Assembly: GCA_035041965.1 (NCBI GenBank)
Contig: JAPYMA010003038.1
Location: forward strand, 62,001-126,000
Direction of reading: 5' to 3'
Source of the DNA: Anisakis pegreffii
Lineage: Eukaryota > Nematoda > Chromadorea > Rhabditida > Anisakidae
DNA length: 64,000 bases
Positions 54,501 through 61,169 of the stretch are shown here, one piece after another. Made by a program: the position numbers and the translations under genes. Every line of letters begins with the position of its first letter. Position 1 is the stretch's first letter. The notes under the pieces are model-generated. The model was not told where the DNA came from, made no database searches, and saw only the letters and a program-made list of their open reading frames with translations.

Positions 54501-55055
54501 TACGCCTGGCAGAGTGATTAATCGAAAATACTGTAATATTTTGTAGTCATTTCAATTATTCCATATTTATTCTCGTTTAGAAAGCCGAAAAGTGGACTCA
54601 CGCGCAACTACGAGGCAGTTCGGTTTGCGACTTAGATGACGACTCGGTATATCGATTTCTGATTTTCTCGAATTTCGAGTTTTATTTATTTTTTTGATAT
54701 GTGCGCAATTTAAATATCGAAGAGCGAGTAGAGTGATTAATCAGGAAAGTATTGGTTCGAGTTTATTAGTGCAACTGAAATTGTTATGCTGCAGCTGGGC
54801 GGTGTGCTGGGTTCACGACAGTCGGTGACGAGTGGTGATGCGGCATCGTTTGAAAGCGAGGACTTGTCGGCACTTATCGCCGATATGACCGTTAGAATAC
54901 CCGAATTTAGTGATGACTTCTTGTTGCCGTCGGTTCAAGAGGACGGTTCGGCGACCGAAACCGAAGAGAAATGTTTGCTGAAGAAACAGAAGTTGAATGA
55001 AGAAGACGGTAATGATACAACTGATAGTGGATTGCAAATGAGTGATGCGTCGTAG
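30479..55055 (+). CDS. EVI5: EVI5-family TBC-domain Rab GTPase-activating protein, N-terminus incomplete
   Basis: Nineteen exons: 30479-30565, 30882-31008, 31189-31317, 31579-31746, 32236-32361, 32628-32771, 33004-33093, 33896-33993, 35455-35515, 46753-46977, 48418-48567, 49311-49472, 51396-51552, 51622-51768, 51858-51961, 53657-53737, 53944-54105, 54581-54646, 54795-55055. All phases agree, giving 847 residues plus a stop (human EVI5 is about 810). Domains, numbered from the first visible full codon: Ser-rich 1-50, TBC about 72-310, coiled coil about 325-760, acidic tail 762-847. TBC catalytic signatures are present: R83xxxW87, IxxDxxR with arginine finger R122, and YxQ with glutamine finger Q158. 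Alignment with EVI5 is clear throughout (for example GYCQGSAFIVG, TSMYASSWFLT, ELGLCMFQLE). Family knowledge: cytosolic or endosomal regulators of Rab11/Rab35, linked to recycling, cytokinesis and migration. Exon 1 starts within a codon, so more 5' sequence exists. No AATAAA follows the stop closely; an ATTAAA lies at 55575. Confidence 0.93.
30882..31008 (+). CDS. EVI5: EVI5 exon: entry to TBC domain
   Basis: The acceptor is CTCATTTCAG. It encodes residues 30-71, including LDLWSVWGDLVKNWE, which matches the family's W-x-x-WG-x-hh-x-x-WE block. The donor is AAG|GTATAC, phase 0. Confidence 0.93.
31189..31317 (+). CDS. EVI5: EVI5 exon: TBC motif A
   Basis: Encodes 43 residues starting DLARRGIPQHFRTIAWQLLS. 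It contains the TBC motif-A arginine and tryptophan (R83, W87). The donor is GAAAAG|GTGGAT, phase 0. Confidence 0.95.
31579..31746 (+). CDS. EVI5: EVI5 exon: TBC catalytic fingers
   Basis: 56 residues from VILRDIPRTYPELEFF to VGYCQGSAFIVG. It carries the arginine finger R122 and glutamine finger Q158. The acceptor ends in AAG (TTAATTAAG), which is unusual. The nearest CAG/TAG alternatives meet a stop in the required phase. Confidence 0.95.
32236..32361 (+). CDS. EVI5: EVI5 exon: TBC domain, MPEEEAF block
   Basis: The acceptor is ACTTTCAG. 42 residues include MPEEEAFSVFVRLME and ELGLCMFQLECLVQ, both diagnostic of the EVI5 subfamily. The donor is GTGTGC, phase 0. Confidence 0.95.
32628..32771 (+). 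CDS. EVI5: EVI5 exon: TBC domain, SSWFLT block
   Basis: 48 residues, with TSMYASSWFLTLFTTTLP and RIMDVFLVE. The acceptor is AAATTCAG and the donor is GTGGTT. The frame is also open upstream of the acceptor, but family alignment (LVQ-E-Q-x-P-D/E) fixes the start at GAA 32628. Confidence 0.94.
33004..33093 (+). CDS. EVI5: EVI5 exon: TBC domain, GMEx(V/I)FR block
   Basis: 30 residues beginning GMECVFRIAMAILQQ and ending LDMEGMLK. The acceptor is TTGTTTAAG, again AAG, and the donor is GTTTGT. Confidence 0.94.
33896..33993 (+). CDS. EVI5: EVI5 exon: end of TBC domain
   Basis: Starts YFQREIRERFENDHELLF and ends NAKKMK plus a split Arg (phase 2). It corresponds to the family's FFQ..L..R and LN.K.MK segments. 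The acceptor is ATTTTCAG and the donor is GTTTGT. Confidence 0.92.
33994..35454. other. 1.46-kb EVI5 intron with short tandem repeat
   Basis: Non-coding by family alignment. At 35148..35202 the unit AAATAACTTCG recurs four times with small changes (35151, 35162, 35173, 35191). Confidence 0.6.
35455..35515 (+). CDS. EVI5: EVI5 exon: first coiled-coil segment
   Basis: 61 nt. It completes Arg323 and encodes LEKDYLAKRTREQEEAIELR, aligning with the MEKEY..LKKKEQEE..ELR region. The acceptor is ATTTGCAG and the donor is a consensus GTGAGT. The next exon is 11.2 kb away. Confidence 0.92.
35516..46752. other. 11.2-kb EVI5 intron
   Basis: The flanking exons join in phase 0 and are contiguous in the family alignment (..AIELR / RLRTENRLLR..), so no EVI5 exon is missing here. 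It contains AT dinucleotide runs near 36140 and 37630, a GC-richer block at about 38400..39640 with a possible nested gene (listed), and a direct repeat of AAGTTATGATAAA near 42075 and 42091. Confidence 0.8.
39209..39610 (+). CDS. Possible nested single-exon ORF with one membrane segment
   Basis: 133 codons from ATG 39209 to TAA 39608..39610, inside the 11.2-kb EVI5 intron and on the same strand. The N-terminus is basic (MFEMRRSFYRTFREQ), followed by a hydrophobic segment at about residues 28-50 (LHFLICLTCIVFICVVRWLV) and then a soluble Cys-containing tail. That is a type II anchor-like layout. An AATAAA lies at 39634..39639, 24 nt past the stop, and local GC is above the flanks. No family is recognised. 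A second overlapping frame (39348..39638) is also open, which argues for caution. Confidence 0.25.
   Translation: MFEMRRSFYRTFREQSKNSDRCAHQMPRLHFLICLTCIVFICVVRWLVWLFICEYESWKIAPPPSVSLRIFTPDACLMPQDTPSIQSNAQSLVVVSERTVDEQNSTCFISDTSVLRCCINVASCWHAISCWMC
46753..46977 (+). CDS. EVI5: EVI5 exon: main coiled coil
   Basis: 75 residues: RLRTENRLLRQRIDYLEQES, then ALADRLIKGQVNLAQEAE and more. It aligns with the highly conserved family segment RREN.LLKQR..LLE.ES..LADRL..GQV. The acceptor is AACTTTCAG and the donor is GTTGGT, phase 0. Confidence 0.95.
47118..47198 (+). pseudogene. Decayed partial copy of the preceding EVI5 exon
   Basis: The intron 308 nt downstream repeats GGCCAAGTAAATTT exactly (46840..46853 versus 47148..47161). 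Translated in the matching frame it reads LSDDVPLMEGQVNLTMSKEH and on to SIS, then TGA at 47196..47198. The functional exon reads ADRLIKGQVNLAQEAENCMS then IS. GQVNL and SIS have identical spacing (8 residues) in both. A stop and no clear splice sites suggest a dead tandem exon duplication. Confidence 0.5.
48418..48567 (+). CDS. EVI5: EVI5 exon: coiled-coil repeat 1
   Basis: 50 residues. It contains LQQELIETHVREADNEIS, the first of three related modules centred on REA (residues 452-454). The acceptor is TTCTTTTCAG and the donor is GTTGAA. Confidence 0.92.
49311..49472 (+). CDS. EVI5: EVI5 exon: coiled-coil repeat 2
   Basis: 54 residues. LQEELISVKMREAEASLSLR is almost the insect and vertebrate HLQDELI..KLREAEASLSL. 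The acceptor is CTGTTGAAG (AAG type) and the donor is a consensus GTAAGT. Confidence 0.94.
49473..51395. other. 1.9-kb EVI5 intron holding an antisense ORF
   Basis: Mostly AT-rich. At 50630..50720 there are purine-rich AACAGAATAGAACA-like words. At 51020..51295 there is a GC-richer block with a minus-strand open frame (listed). Confidence 0.6.
51020..51295 (-). CDS. Antisense ORF inside EVI5 intron, unknown
   Basis: 91 codons from an ATG at 51295 to a stop at 51020. The product looks natural (segments LLINLNANVHFPGRGMQF and GKLYESYHRDKGPTKDDG) and is not low complexity, and GC is above the flanks. A TTTTTGCAG acceptor on the same strand sits about 30 nt upstream, but a TAA directly precedes the ATG. 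No similarity is recognised. It may be a transposon-derived or retroposed fragment. Confidence 0.22.
   Translation of the reverse strand: MTLKFNHYFKPPHTMIEEFVTLDRENPLLINLNANVHFPGRGMQFASIGTPPPPSQWFYSLTIGKLYESYHRDKGPTKDDGKYYKKRLFHL
51396..51552 (+). CDS. EVI5: EVI5 exon: Ser/Thr/Asn-rich linker, part 1
   Basis: 52 residues plus one base. A charged start (KYEQSRTAES) turns into low-complexity Ser/Asn/Thr. Family members vary here. Phase 1 joins to 51622. Confidence 0.85.
51622..51768 (+). CDS. EVI5: EVI5 exon: linker, part 2
   Basis: A 69-nt intron precedes it. It encodes GMQCQSQAQHSPPLSSSAPQ and more, ending in phase 1 at TCTG|GTTTAT. That weak donor is chosen because it restores V-RELEDQL in the next exon. 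Confidence 0.82.
51858..51961 (+). CDS. EVI5: EVI5 exon: coiled-coil repeat 3
   Basis: Encodes RELEDQLMGVRIREADTVAE and on to MELETQ, aligning with the family's KLEEELMTTRIRE..TLTELKELRLKVMELETQ. The acceptor is TAATTTCAG and the donor is GTCAGT. Confidence 0.94.
53657..53737 (+). CDS. EVI5: EVI5 exon: coiled coil
   Basis: 27 residues: NHVCTNQLKRQDEELKRLRE and more, matching the family's TNQLRRQDEE..KL.E. The acceptor is ATTTTCAG and the donor is GTAGAA. Confidence 0.93.
53944..54105 (+). CDS. EVI5: EVI5 exon: coiled coil
   Basis: 54 residues, including MESKLKEESVMQRLKYSEAM and IADLKQAVAQLELK. It aligns with LESRMKDELM..KIKFTE.....ELKQEI..LE. An acceptor 3 nt further on (AAG) would remove one Lys. 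Confidence 0.92.
54581..54646 (+). CDS. EVI5: EVI5 exon: penultimate
   Basis: 22 residues, KAEKWTHAQLRGSSVCDLDD and DS. The LDDD motif is comparable with the NLDDSD of insect EVI5. The acceptor is CTCGTTTAG and the donor is GTATAT. Confidence 0.85.
54795..55055 (+). CDS. EVI5: EVI5 exon: terminal, acidic tail
   Basis: 86 residues and a TAG. Ser/Asp/Glu-rich, with ESEDLSALIADMTVRIPEF and TETEEKCLLKKQKLNEEDG. The acceptor is TATGCTGCAG. GC is higher than the introns. The C-terminus is poorly conserved in the family. Confidence 0.88.
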   Translation: MGGVLGSRQSVTSGDAASFESEDLSALIADMTVRIPEFSDDFLLPSVQEDGSATETEEKCLLKKQKLNEEDGNDTTDSGLQMSDAS

Positions 55056-55189
55056 TTTTGATTGTGGATCTGTTCAATTTACTTGATTGCTCGTTCATGG
55101 AATACACTATTGTGATAAGTGATCAATTTATTTCATTTTTGCATGTTTTATGATGAAGTGTTCTAATGATTGATGATAGAAAACTACAA

Positions 55190-55255
55190 CCTTGAAATAT
55201 TATAGACAATCATCCATCATATATATAATGGATGATTGCTTATAATATTTCAAGG
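55190..55255. repeat. 66-nt near-perfect hairpin in the EVI5 3' region
   Basis: The left arm (55190..55220) and right arm (55225..55255) pair over about 31 nt with only two mismatches (AGAC versus AAGC), around a 4-nt loop. It starts 135 nt after the EVI5 stop codon, so it is probably in the 3'UTR. It may be an inserted MITE-type palindrome or a structured RNA element. Confidence 0.75.
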
Positions 55256-58200
55256 TATCATCTGTTGAAATAGTTTTGATATTGTTGCAACGTGAATTTC
55301 GTTTTTTTTCTGTTTTGTTGAATCAGCTGTGAAGTCTCATTGGGAAGGCCTTACAGCTGGAACTATTTGTATCACTGAACCACTGATGAGCTTAGATTTT
55401 GCATCAACTTCGGTCACCACCTTAGTCATCTAAATCGAATAGGTGAACTTTTCATGACGACACCCACTTTCTCTCCGAATCTGGCACAACTTGATTAATT
55501 GCATAAAAGCAGTGACCTTTGGAGTTTACCTTGATCAGTCTAAATCAATCGGTCATTTCATTGTGCTTGATGAGATTAAAATTTTTTGCTGTTTATTTTA
55601 TTGCACTGTACATAAGTATATGCTAAATATTTTCATGAAAGTGTTTCCGTCCTTAATCAACGCTCGTACTCATTATGTTTCTATCGTTTTTTTTTGTTTT
55701 TCATATTTTTTGATGTTGGATGACATTTTGTTGAGCTTTTTTGAAATTTTTATGTGCAACATTTACTGTCTGGATGAACGCATAACCATGATTTGAAAGG
55801 TTATGTTATAAAGTTAATTCCAGAAAAGATGAGCTGCCCTGTTCAATCTTTTTGATTATGTGGAATTTCATGTTATTATTTGAAAGCCGAGGAAACGCCA
55901 TTCAGTCGTTAGTGCGGAATAATGGATGAAGTCAAATTGAGTTTTAAGTGGTCGGAAACAGTCAATACTTATTCGTAATTCAACATCGATTTCACTCTCC
56001 GCTGTTGTTGTTAGTCTTTTTCGTTTCGTTTTCGTACAGCAACAATCATAATAATGTCGTATTCTGCAGTCATGACGACTTTTCAAATTGTTTTTTATTT
56101 CACATTTCCCGTGTTATCTAATTGATCATAATCTATTCCCATCTGTCGTCTCAGATATTCCAACTCGAATTTGCCTCATTTTCGGAGGCTTTCTTAGATA
56201 TTCTCACTGGGAAGTATTGTATTTTTGTTTTGTTACTTCATTGTTTAAGCCTTCAAATTGTTTGTTTAATACGAGTGATTGTTTCATATTTCGATTTTGT
56301 TCTGGATTTTCGTTTCAGTTCATCGTTCGTTTTTTTTCAAATTCTAGATCTAATGTATCTGTTGTCAAATAATTCACCGTTATTTTTTATTCTCATTCAA
56401 AACGCTGTCCCGAATTGTTACAATAACTCAAGAGGGTATTTTCGATTATGTCTTTGAGATTACATTATCGTTTTATGAGCAAAAAAAATCAGCCCTTCGG
56501 AACGCTGTTTTTTATAGGTTTATTTTGATGTGACTAAACTTGCATGTGATACAACGGTCATGAATGCAAATAACACATTGTTTTAAGCTAATTTTAGACT
56601 GCTATATAAATATATTTATATGTACATTCGATAACGATCCTCATAGCATGAAGAAAGTGATGCATTTTTTTCAGAGTGAAAAGTTTCACGAGCGTTATCG
56701 CATTTCATTGATTTCTTTTCTTTAGATTCGAGAACCTGAGATTATTTTGTTACTGGAAATGTTTTCTTGTTTCAATGTGATCCGATTGGGGATCTGTAAG
56801 GTTCATTTGCTTGTTTATGAGAATCGTTTTATTAAATTATTTATCCTTCCAAAACATGTGATATGGAACCGTTTCATGCAAAATTTGTTGCGGCGGTTCG
56901 TGTTATTTTCTTCGTTTTTTTGCGTTTTTTCCAATTTCCAATTTTTGTCGTTCACGAGTTGGTAGTCGCGTTTGATTGAAATCTATTCTGCAACGACTAA
57001 TGAATTTTTCCCTAATAAATCATTTTACCCAACATTTCTGTTTGCATAAGTAAAGGTGAAAAATGTGAAGAACAAACGCGATCAGTGTAATCACGCGGTA
57101 ACGCGGTGATGTTTTGTGTACAATTATAGCCCTAAAGAGAATGAAATGAACTGCCATCTCAACGGTTTTCACAAGTTATTGCCTTAATTTTGAGTTGTCC
57201 AAAATGTGAAGTTGCTTGAAAATGTCGCAGTGAAGCGCAGCTTCATCGGAATTAACATTAAATCACTGAGTAATTAACATCTTTTGGGAATGTTAAAATC
57301 GTCTGCAGTTCAGCAAAACTCGTAAGCGGTTTGCGGAATGTTAGTCCTCGGCATTTAGAATTCGACAGTTTCACATACGAAATAGTTCACATTCAACATA
57401 GATACTCGTATTATTCGTTCTTTGAGGATCCACAAGGATCCTTGAAGAGTGGAATATACGCTTTTCCGAGGATTTATTTTCTTCCCTAAGGATCCAGGAT
57501 CCAAGATCGCAAGTTCATTAGAAGGATCCGTTTTGGTAAAAAATACCCTGCGTGTAGTTTTGCTTGAGGAAATTTGTTTTGAATGGTTTTCTGGTCGAAA
57601 TGTTTTCTCGCCAGAGGCGCTGTATTGTGTTAATTCCGATTTTTAAAAGTTCCGTGATGTCACTCTTCGGAACGATCTCATCCTGGTTAGGAACAATTTC
57701 TATCGGAGTTCACTGAAAATGAGTTAAACTGAACGGTCGCCTCACCTAAATTACTCGTTCGATGGGACCGAACAACAGTTCAAACTAGGAGACCTTTGGA
57801 TTAAAGCTTTTGTAGTCAAATATCCAACAGTTTGCTGCTAAGCTGAAAAGTGTCGTTTCGAACGGCGACACCTTGGAAAGTTCGAAGTTTGGAAACAATT
57901 CACCGTCCCGGTGTGTTTCTTAATAGATAACAGTTTGATGAATGGTTTTTGTCTTTTACATGGATGGAGCACACATTATCGGGAGCAATTTGAATAATTG
58001 GCAACTCAGTTAGTATGTGAGAAAGCAAACGTGGTTCATTTGCAAGCAAAAGTTCCTGTGAGGAACATAGGCAACTTAAAGAATTGAAATACCTGTGGTC
58101 ATATGTTCCACGAAATGTGTTGAATGGCAAGTGCTTGTGGGCACGAAGTATTTCTTAGAGGATGAGATTTCTATAGGAACGAAATGTGGGGTGTGGGAGG

Positions 58201-60532
58201 GGGTTGAGGCTGCCTAGGGTAAAGTTTTGGGGGAGAACCTTAATATCTTTGGTCAACTATTTCATAATTTTCTACTTCTATCGTACAAAATCCGATTATA
58301 AATGTGAGCAAACTGATGCTGTGAATTGATAGCTTTTATCCTTCAATAAGTTGGAAACATTAAAGCTGCTGGATATACGTAGTGGTGCTTCGAGAAGGAA
58401 AAACACAACAACAATCTCTCGAGAAATTTGTGCGTTTACATTGATGAAAATGGTCTGATGGCATGATTCTTGATTGCTGCTGAATAGTTAGGCGATGTTT
58501 TACAACGGTTACGTTGGACCAACCCCACAGCGTTCAGTTCATTTCCTCGGATCATTAGTCCAATTCACGCCTGCTTCATGCAACTGATGACGTTTGTTCG
58601 AACAACCACATAGGGAGGCAATCTGTTCCGACAGACTATTATTTCCTTTGAACATTGTTGGTACAATAATATGTTTATCTGTTATTATCAAATATCGATA
58701 CGTGATCGATACAAGTTTCAAGAAAACTAATTGTTTGTCACCTTGAACACTTTATCAACTGATCCAATACTAACGCAAGTCAACAATACAGGTGAGAATC
58801 AATGAATATGCGGCTGCTGACTGCGTCAATTAATCTGTAAAATTTAGTCAACAATAATTCCTCAAAAGAAAGAGGCTTTTCGTTTTTATTGATCACTTGT
58901 TGGATACCTGCGACGATTCAACTTAGGTTATTGATTTATCGATGTAACACAACATCATGCACTTTACCGTAATTCGTCGGGGATCTATCTCATAAACCAA
59001 CTTTATTTGTGAAAAGTCAAATGGAATTTGTTTGAAAAGCACGTTTGTAAGTGAGAGTTGTTTCATTTTTCCGTAATCGACTTGTAATTAATGGCCACTT
59101 TATGGCAATGGAAAAGCGAATTTTATATAGAAAAATAAGTGAAATGAATGCTTGATGATTTATTGTTGCAGTTGATGAAATTCATTAATAACGCTCAATC
59201 ATGTTTTTGTACATCATTTATAATAACACCACAAACAACAAGTACACCTACTCGATCATGCAATTGCACTTCTATTAATTTCTTTCGATGCAAATGAAAT
59301 TCAGTGAAATTTGTTTCCAAAATGGAAATCATGGAGACGATCTCAAAGTCAATTCATACACGACTTCTTAGCTTTCTTGAAACAACAAAAAATTCACCGA
59401 AATGTGTAACAATAAGTTTCAAGTGAGCAATCTTCCTTGTCTGTTTCAAGTTAACAAAGCAGTAACAGTGCTACTCTGATCCATTATATTCTCCCTTACG
59501 ATCGTAATTTAGAGGTTACACAAAACATGTCCTTGCATGTTCTCAAAACTAGTCGTTTCAAGTACAACGTTGCTTTCGACGATTGATTACAGAAGTATTC
59601 AAATGATTGAGATCCATATTGCATTAGGGAATATGCTGCAATTACCTATGGCTTCTGAAGCAATCGATCGTGCCCTTATGACAATCATTTGTGTGGCATG
59701 AATTCAAGAAACGTTCAGTGAATGATTGATTGAAAGTTCAAAATCAAGAAACTTCAAGTCATTCGTAACATGGAATTGCAAATGTGTTGAATCTGAAAGA
59801 ATTTTTGGATGAATGAGCCATAAAAAATCGTAACTCAAAACAATCGAATAAATGCTCTCCCTTCTCAAACAACAGTTGGCTCAATTAGTTTTCCGTTTCA
59901 AAAAAAAAAATCTTCTTGCACCAACTCACAAACAACAAACAAAAACGCAGTCAGTGATAAACGGCTCGATGAGATAAGCATGAAAAGATAAACGTACAAA
60001 ATATGAAGATCAATCCAATTTACATTTTGATGTTTAATTGATAGTTTTCAGATATTTGCTTATTCAAGTAGAACAAACGTCATTTGAAGCTCTAACAGAA
60101 TTTGTTTTGCGCGGAAAATTTCGAAAGATTTAATCCAATGCTGAAAGTTTAATCCATCGGACAGCGAGGTGTTTATTACAGGCTCTGCATTGCTGCGTAC
60201 GTTTCATGTGATTTACCTCGTCCGTTACCACGAAAAAAGCATTCCAGTTTTTGAATTTCTGAATTCTACTTCATAAATTGAAGGGAATTTGCAAATATAT
60301 ACTGATGGAATCATAGTAGAACAAAGTAGTTCATGGTTTCGGAGCGATTGTTTCGGTTGAACATAAACTTTCAGTTCACTCAAATGAGAAATTGAAAATT
60401 TTCATCAGTTACTTTAGTATTCGTTGTTATGGAAACTGATTGACATGCAACCTTTTTTTGCCTTTGAATGAAATGCTGATTGTTGTTTCCAGCCTACACA
60501 AATCATTTTCGAACTTAAAACGCAAGACTTAC
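55256..60532. other. 3' flank of EVI5, no gene recognised
   Basis: AT-rich sequence. An ATTAAA at 55575..55580 is the nearest polyadenylation-like signal after the EVI5 stop. A GGATCC cluster is at 57426..57529 (listed). Minus-strand open frames at 58130..57900 and 58721..58539 have no recognised similarity. Confidence 0.5.
57426..57529. repeat. Cluster of five GGATCC motifs
   Basis: GGATCC occurs at 57426, 57436, 57490, 57497 and 57524, mostly within AAGGATCC, inside 104 nt of AT-rich DNA. It looks like a degenerate short tandem repeat or repeat-element core. Confidence 0.6.
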
Positions 60533-60593
60533 CGCATTACGTTTGAGAAATTCCTGTTGAACGGAAATTGGATGGGGTCCCCCATGTGGGCCA
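60533..60593 (-). CDS. Candidate internal exon, minus strand, unknown gene
   Basis: 61 nt bounded by a strong acceptor (TTTCTTTTCAG) and a consensus donor (GCG|GTAAGTC), both on the minus strand. GC content is far above the flanks. Two frames are open: phase 2 in gives GPHGGPHPISVQQEFLKRNA, and phase 1 in gives AHMGDPIQFPFNRNFSNVMR. The phase 0 frame has a stop. The splice signals are the best of any orphan segment here, but I recognise no family. Confidence 0.32.
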
Positions 60594-61079
60594 CTGAAAA
60601 GAAACGTCATTTCTGCTTGTACATTTTCAGCTGAGTTGTGATTTGGACAACTTTTAATGCTTTTCAAAAAAAGATAGAACAACGTCGAGATGGTTGGCAA
60701 AGAACCGTTATTGCAAGAATATGAAAGTTTGTATATCAGTGATAAATTGTGTTGAATTTAATTGGTTTCAAAAGCCTTTTAATCGTTCCTTCGCGCGTAA
60801 TTAAGTTTTTATTTCATCAACATTTTTCTCCTTTTCTCGAAATAAATGTCTCGTGAAGCTCCCTTCAATGCGCATCCTCTGTTTCAATGATTTGTTTCTG
60901 ATGGCTGTTCTCAAGTATCGCAATGATTTTTGAAGTCCTGGTTAATGCTTTGCATTGGATTGAGCTTAATGCTTCATTAATGCTTGTTTGCAAGATGAAC
61001 AGTCAATAATGGGATTACCATCATTAGTAGCATGGCTAGAAAGACGTCGTTGTAAATGAAAATGGATGGTGATACTTAC

Positions 61080-61169
61080 GTGAGTGCAATCGATTATTTG
61101 ATCTGGCGATGTACTCTGATTTGATAAAAACGAATCAACAAAATCATGAGTGTTATCTTGCAATTTCAT
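61080..61169 (-). CDS. Candidate first exon, minus strand, unknown gene
   Basis: An ATG at 61169 opens 30 codons (MKLQDNTHDFVDSFLSNQST and more) ending exactly at CAC|GTAAGTATC, phase 0. It lies about 0.5 kb upstream of the exon candidate at 60593..60533 on the same strand, but direct joining of the two would hit a stop, so an intervening exon would be needed. No homology recognised. Confidence 0.25.

Noticed and set aside
54813..55107. Minus-strand ORFs over the last EVI5 exon
   Set aside because: Antisense shadows of the terminal coding exon.
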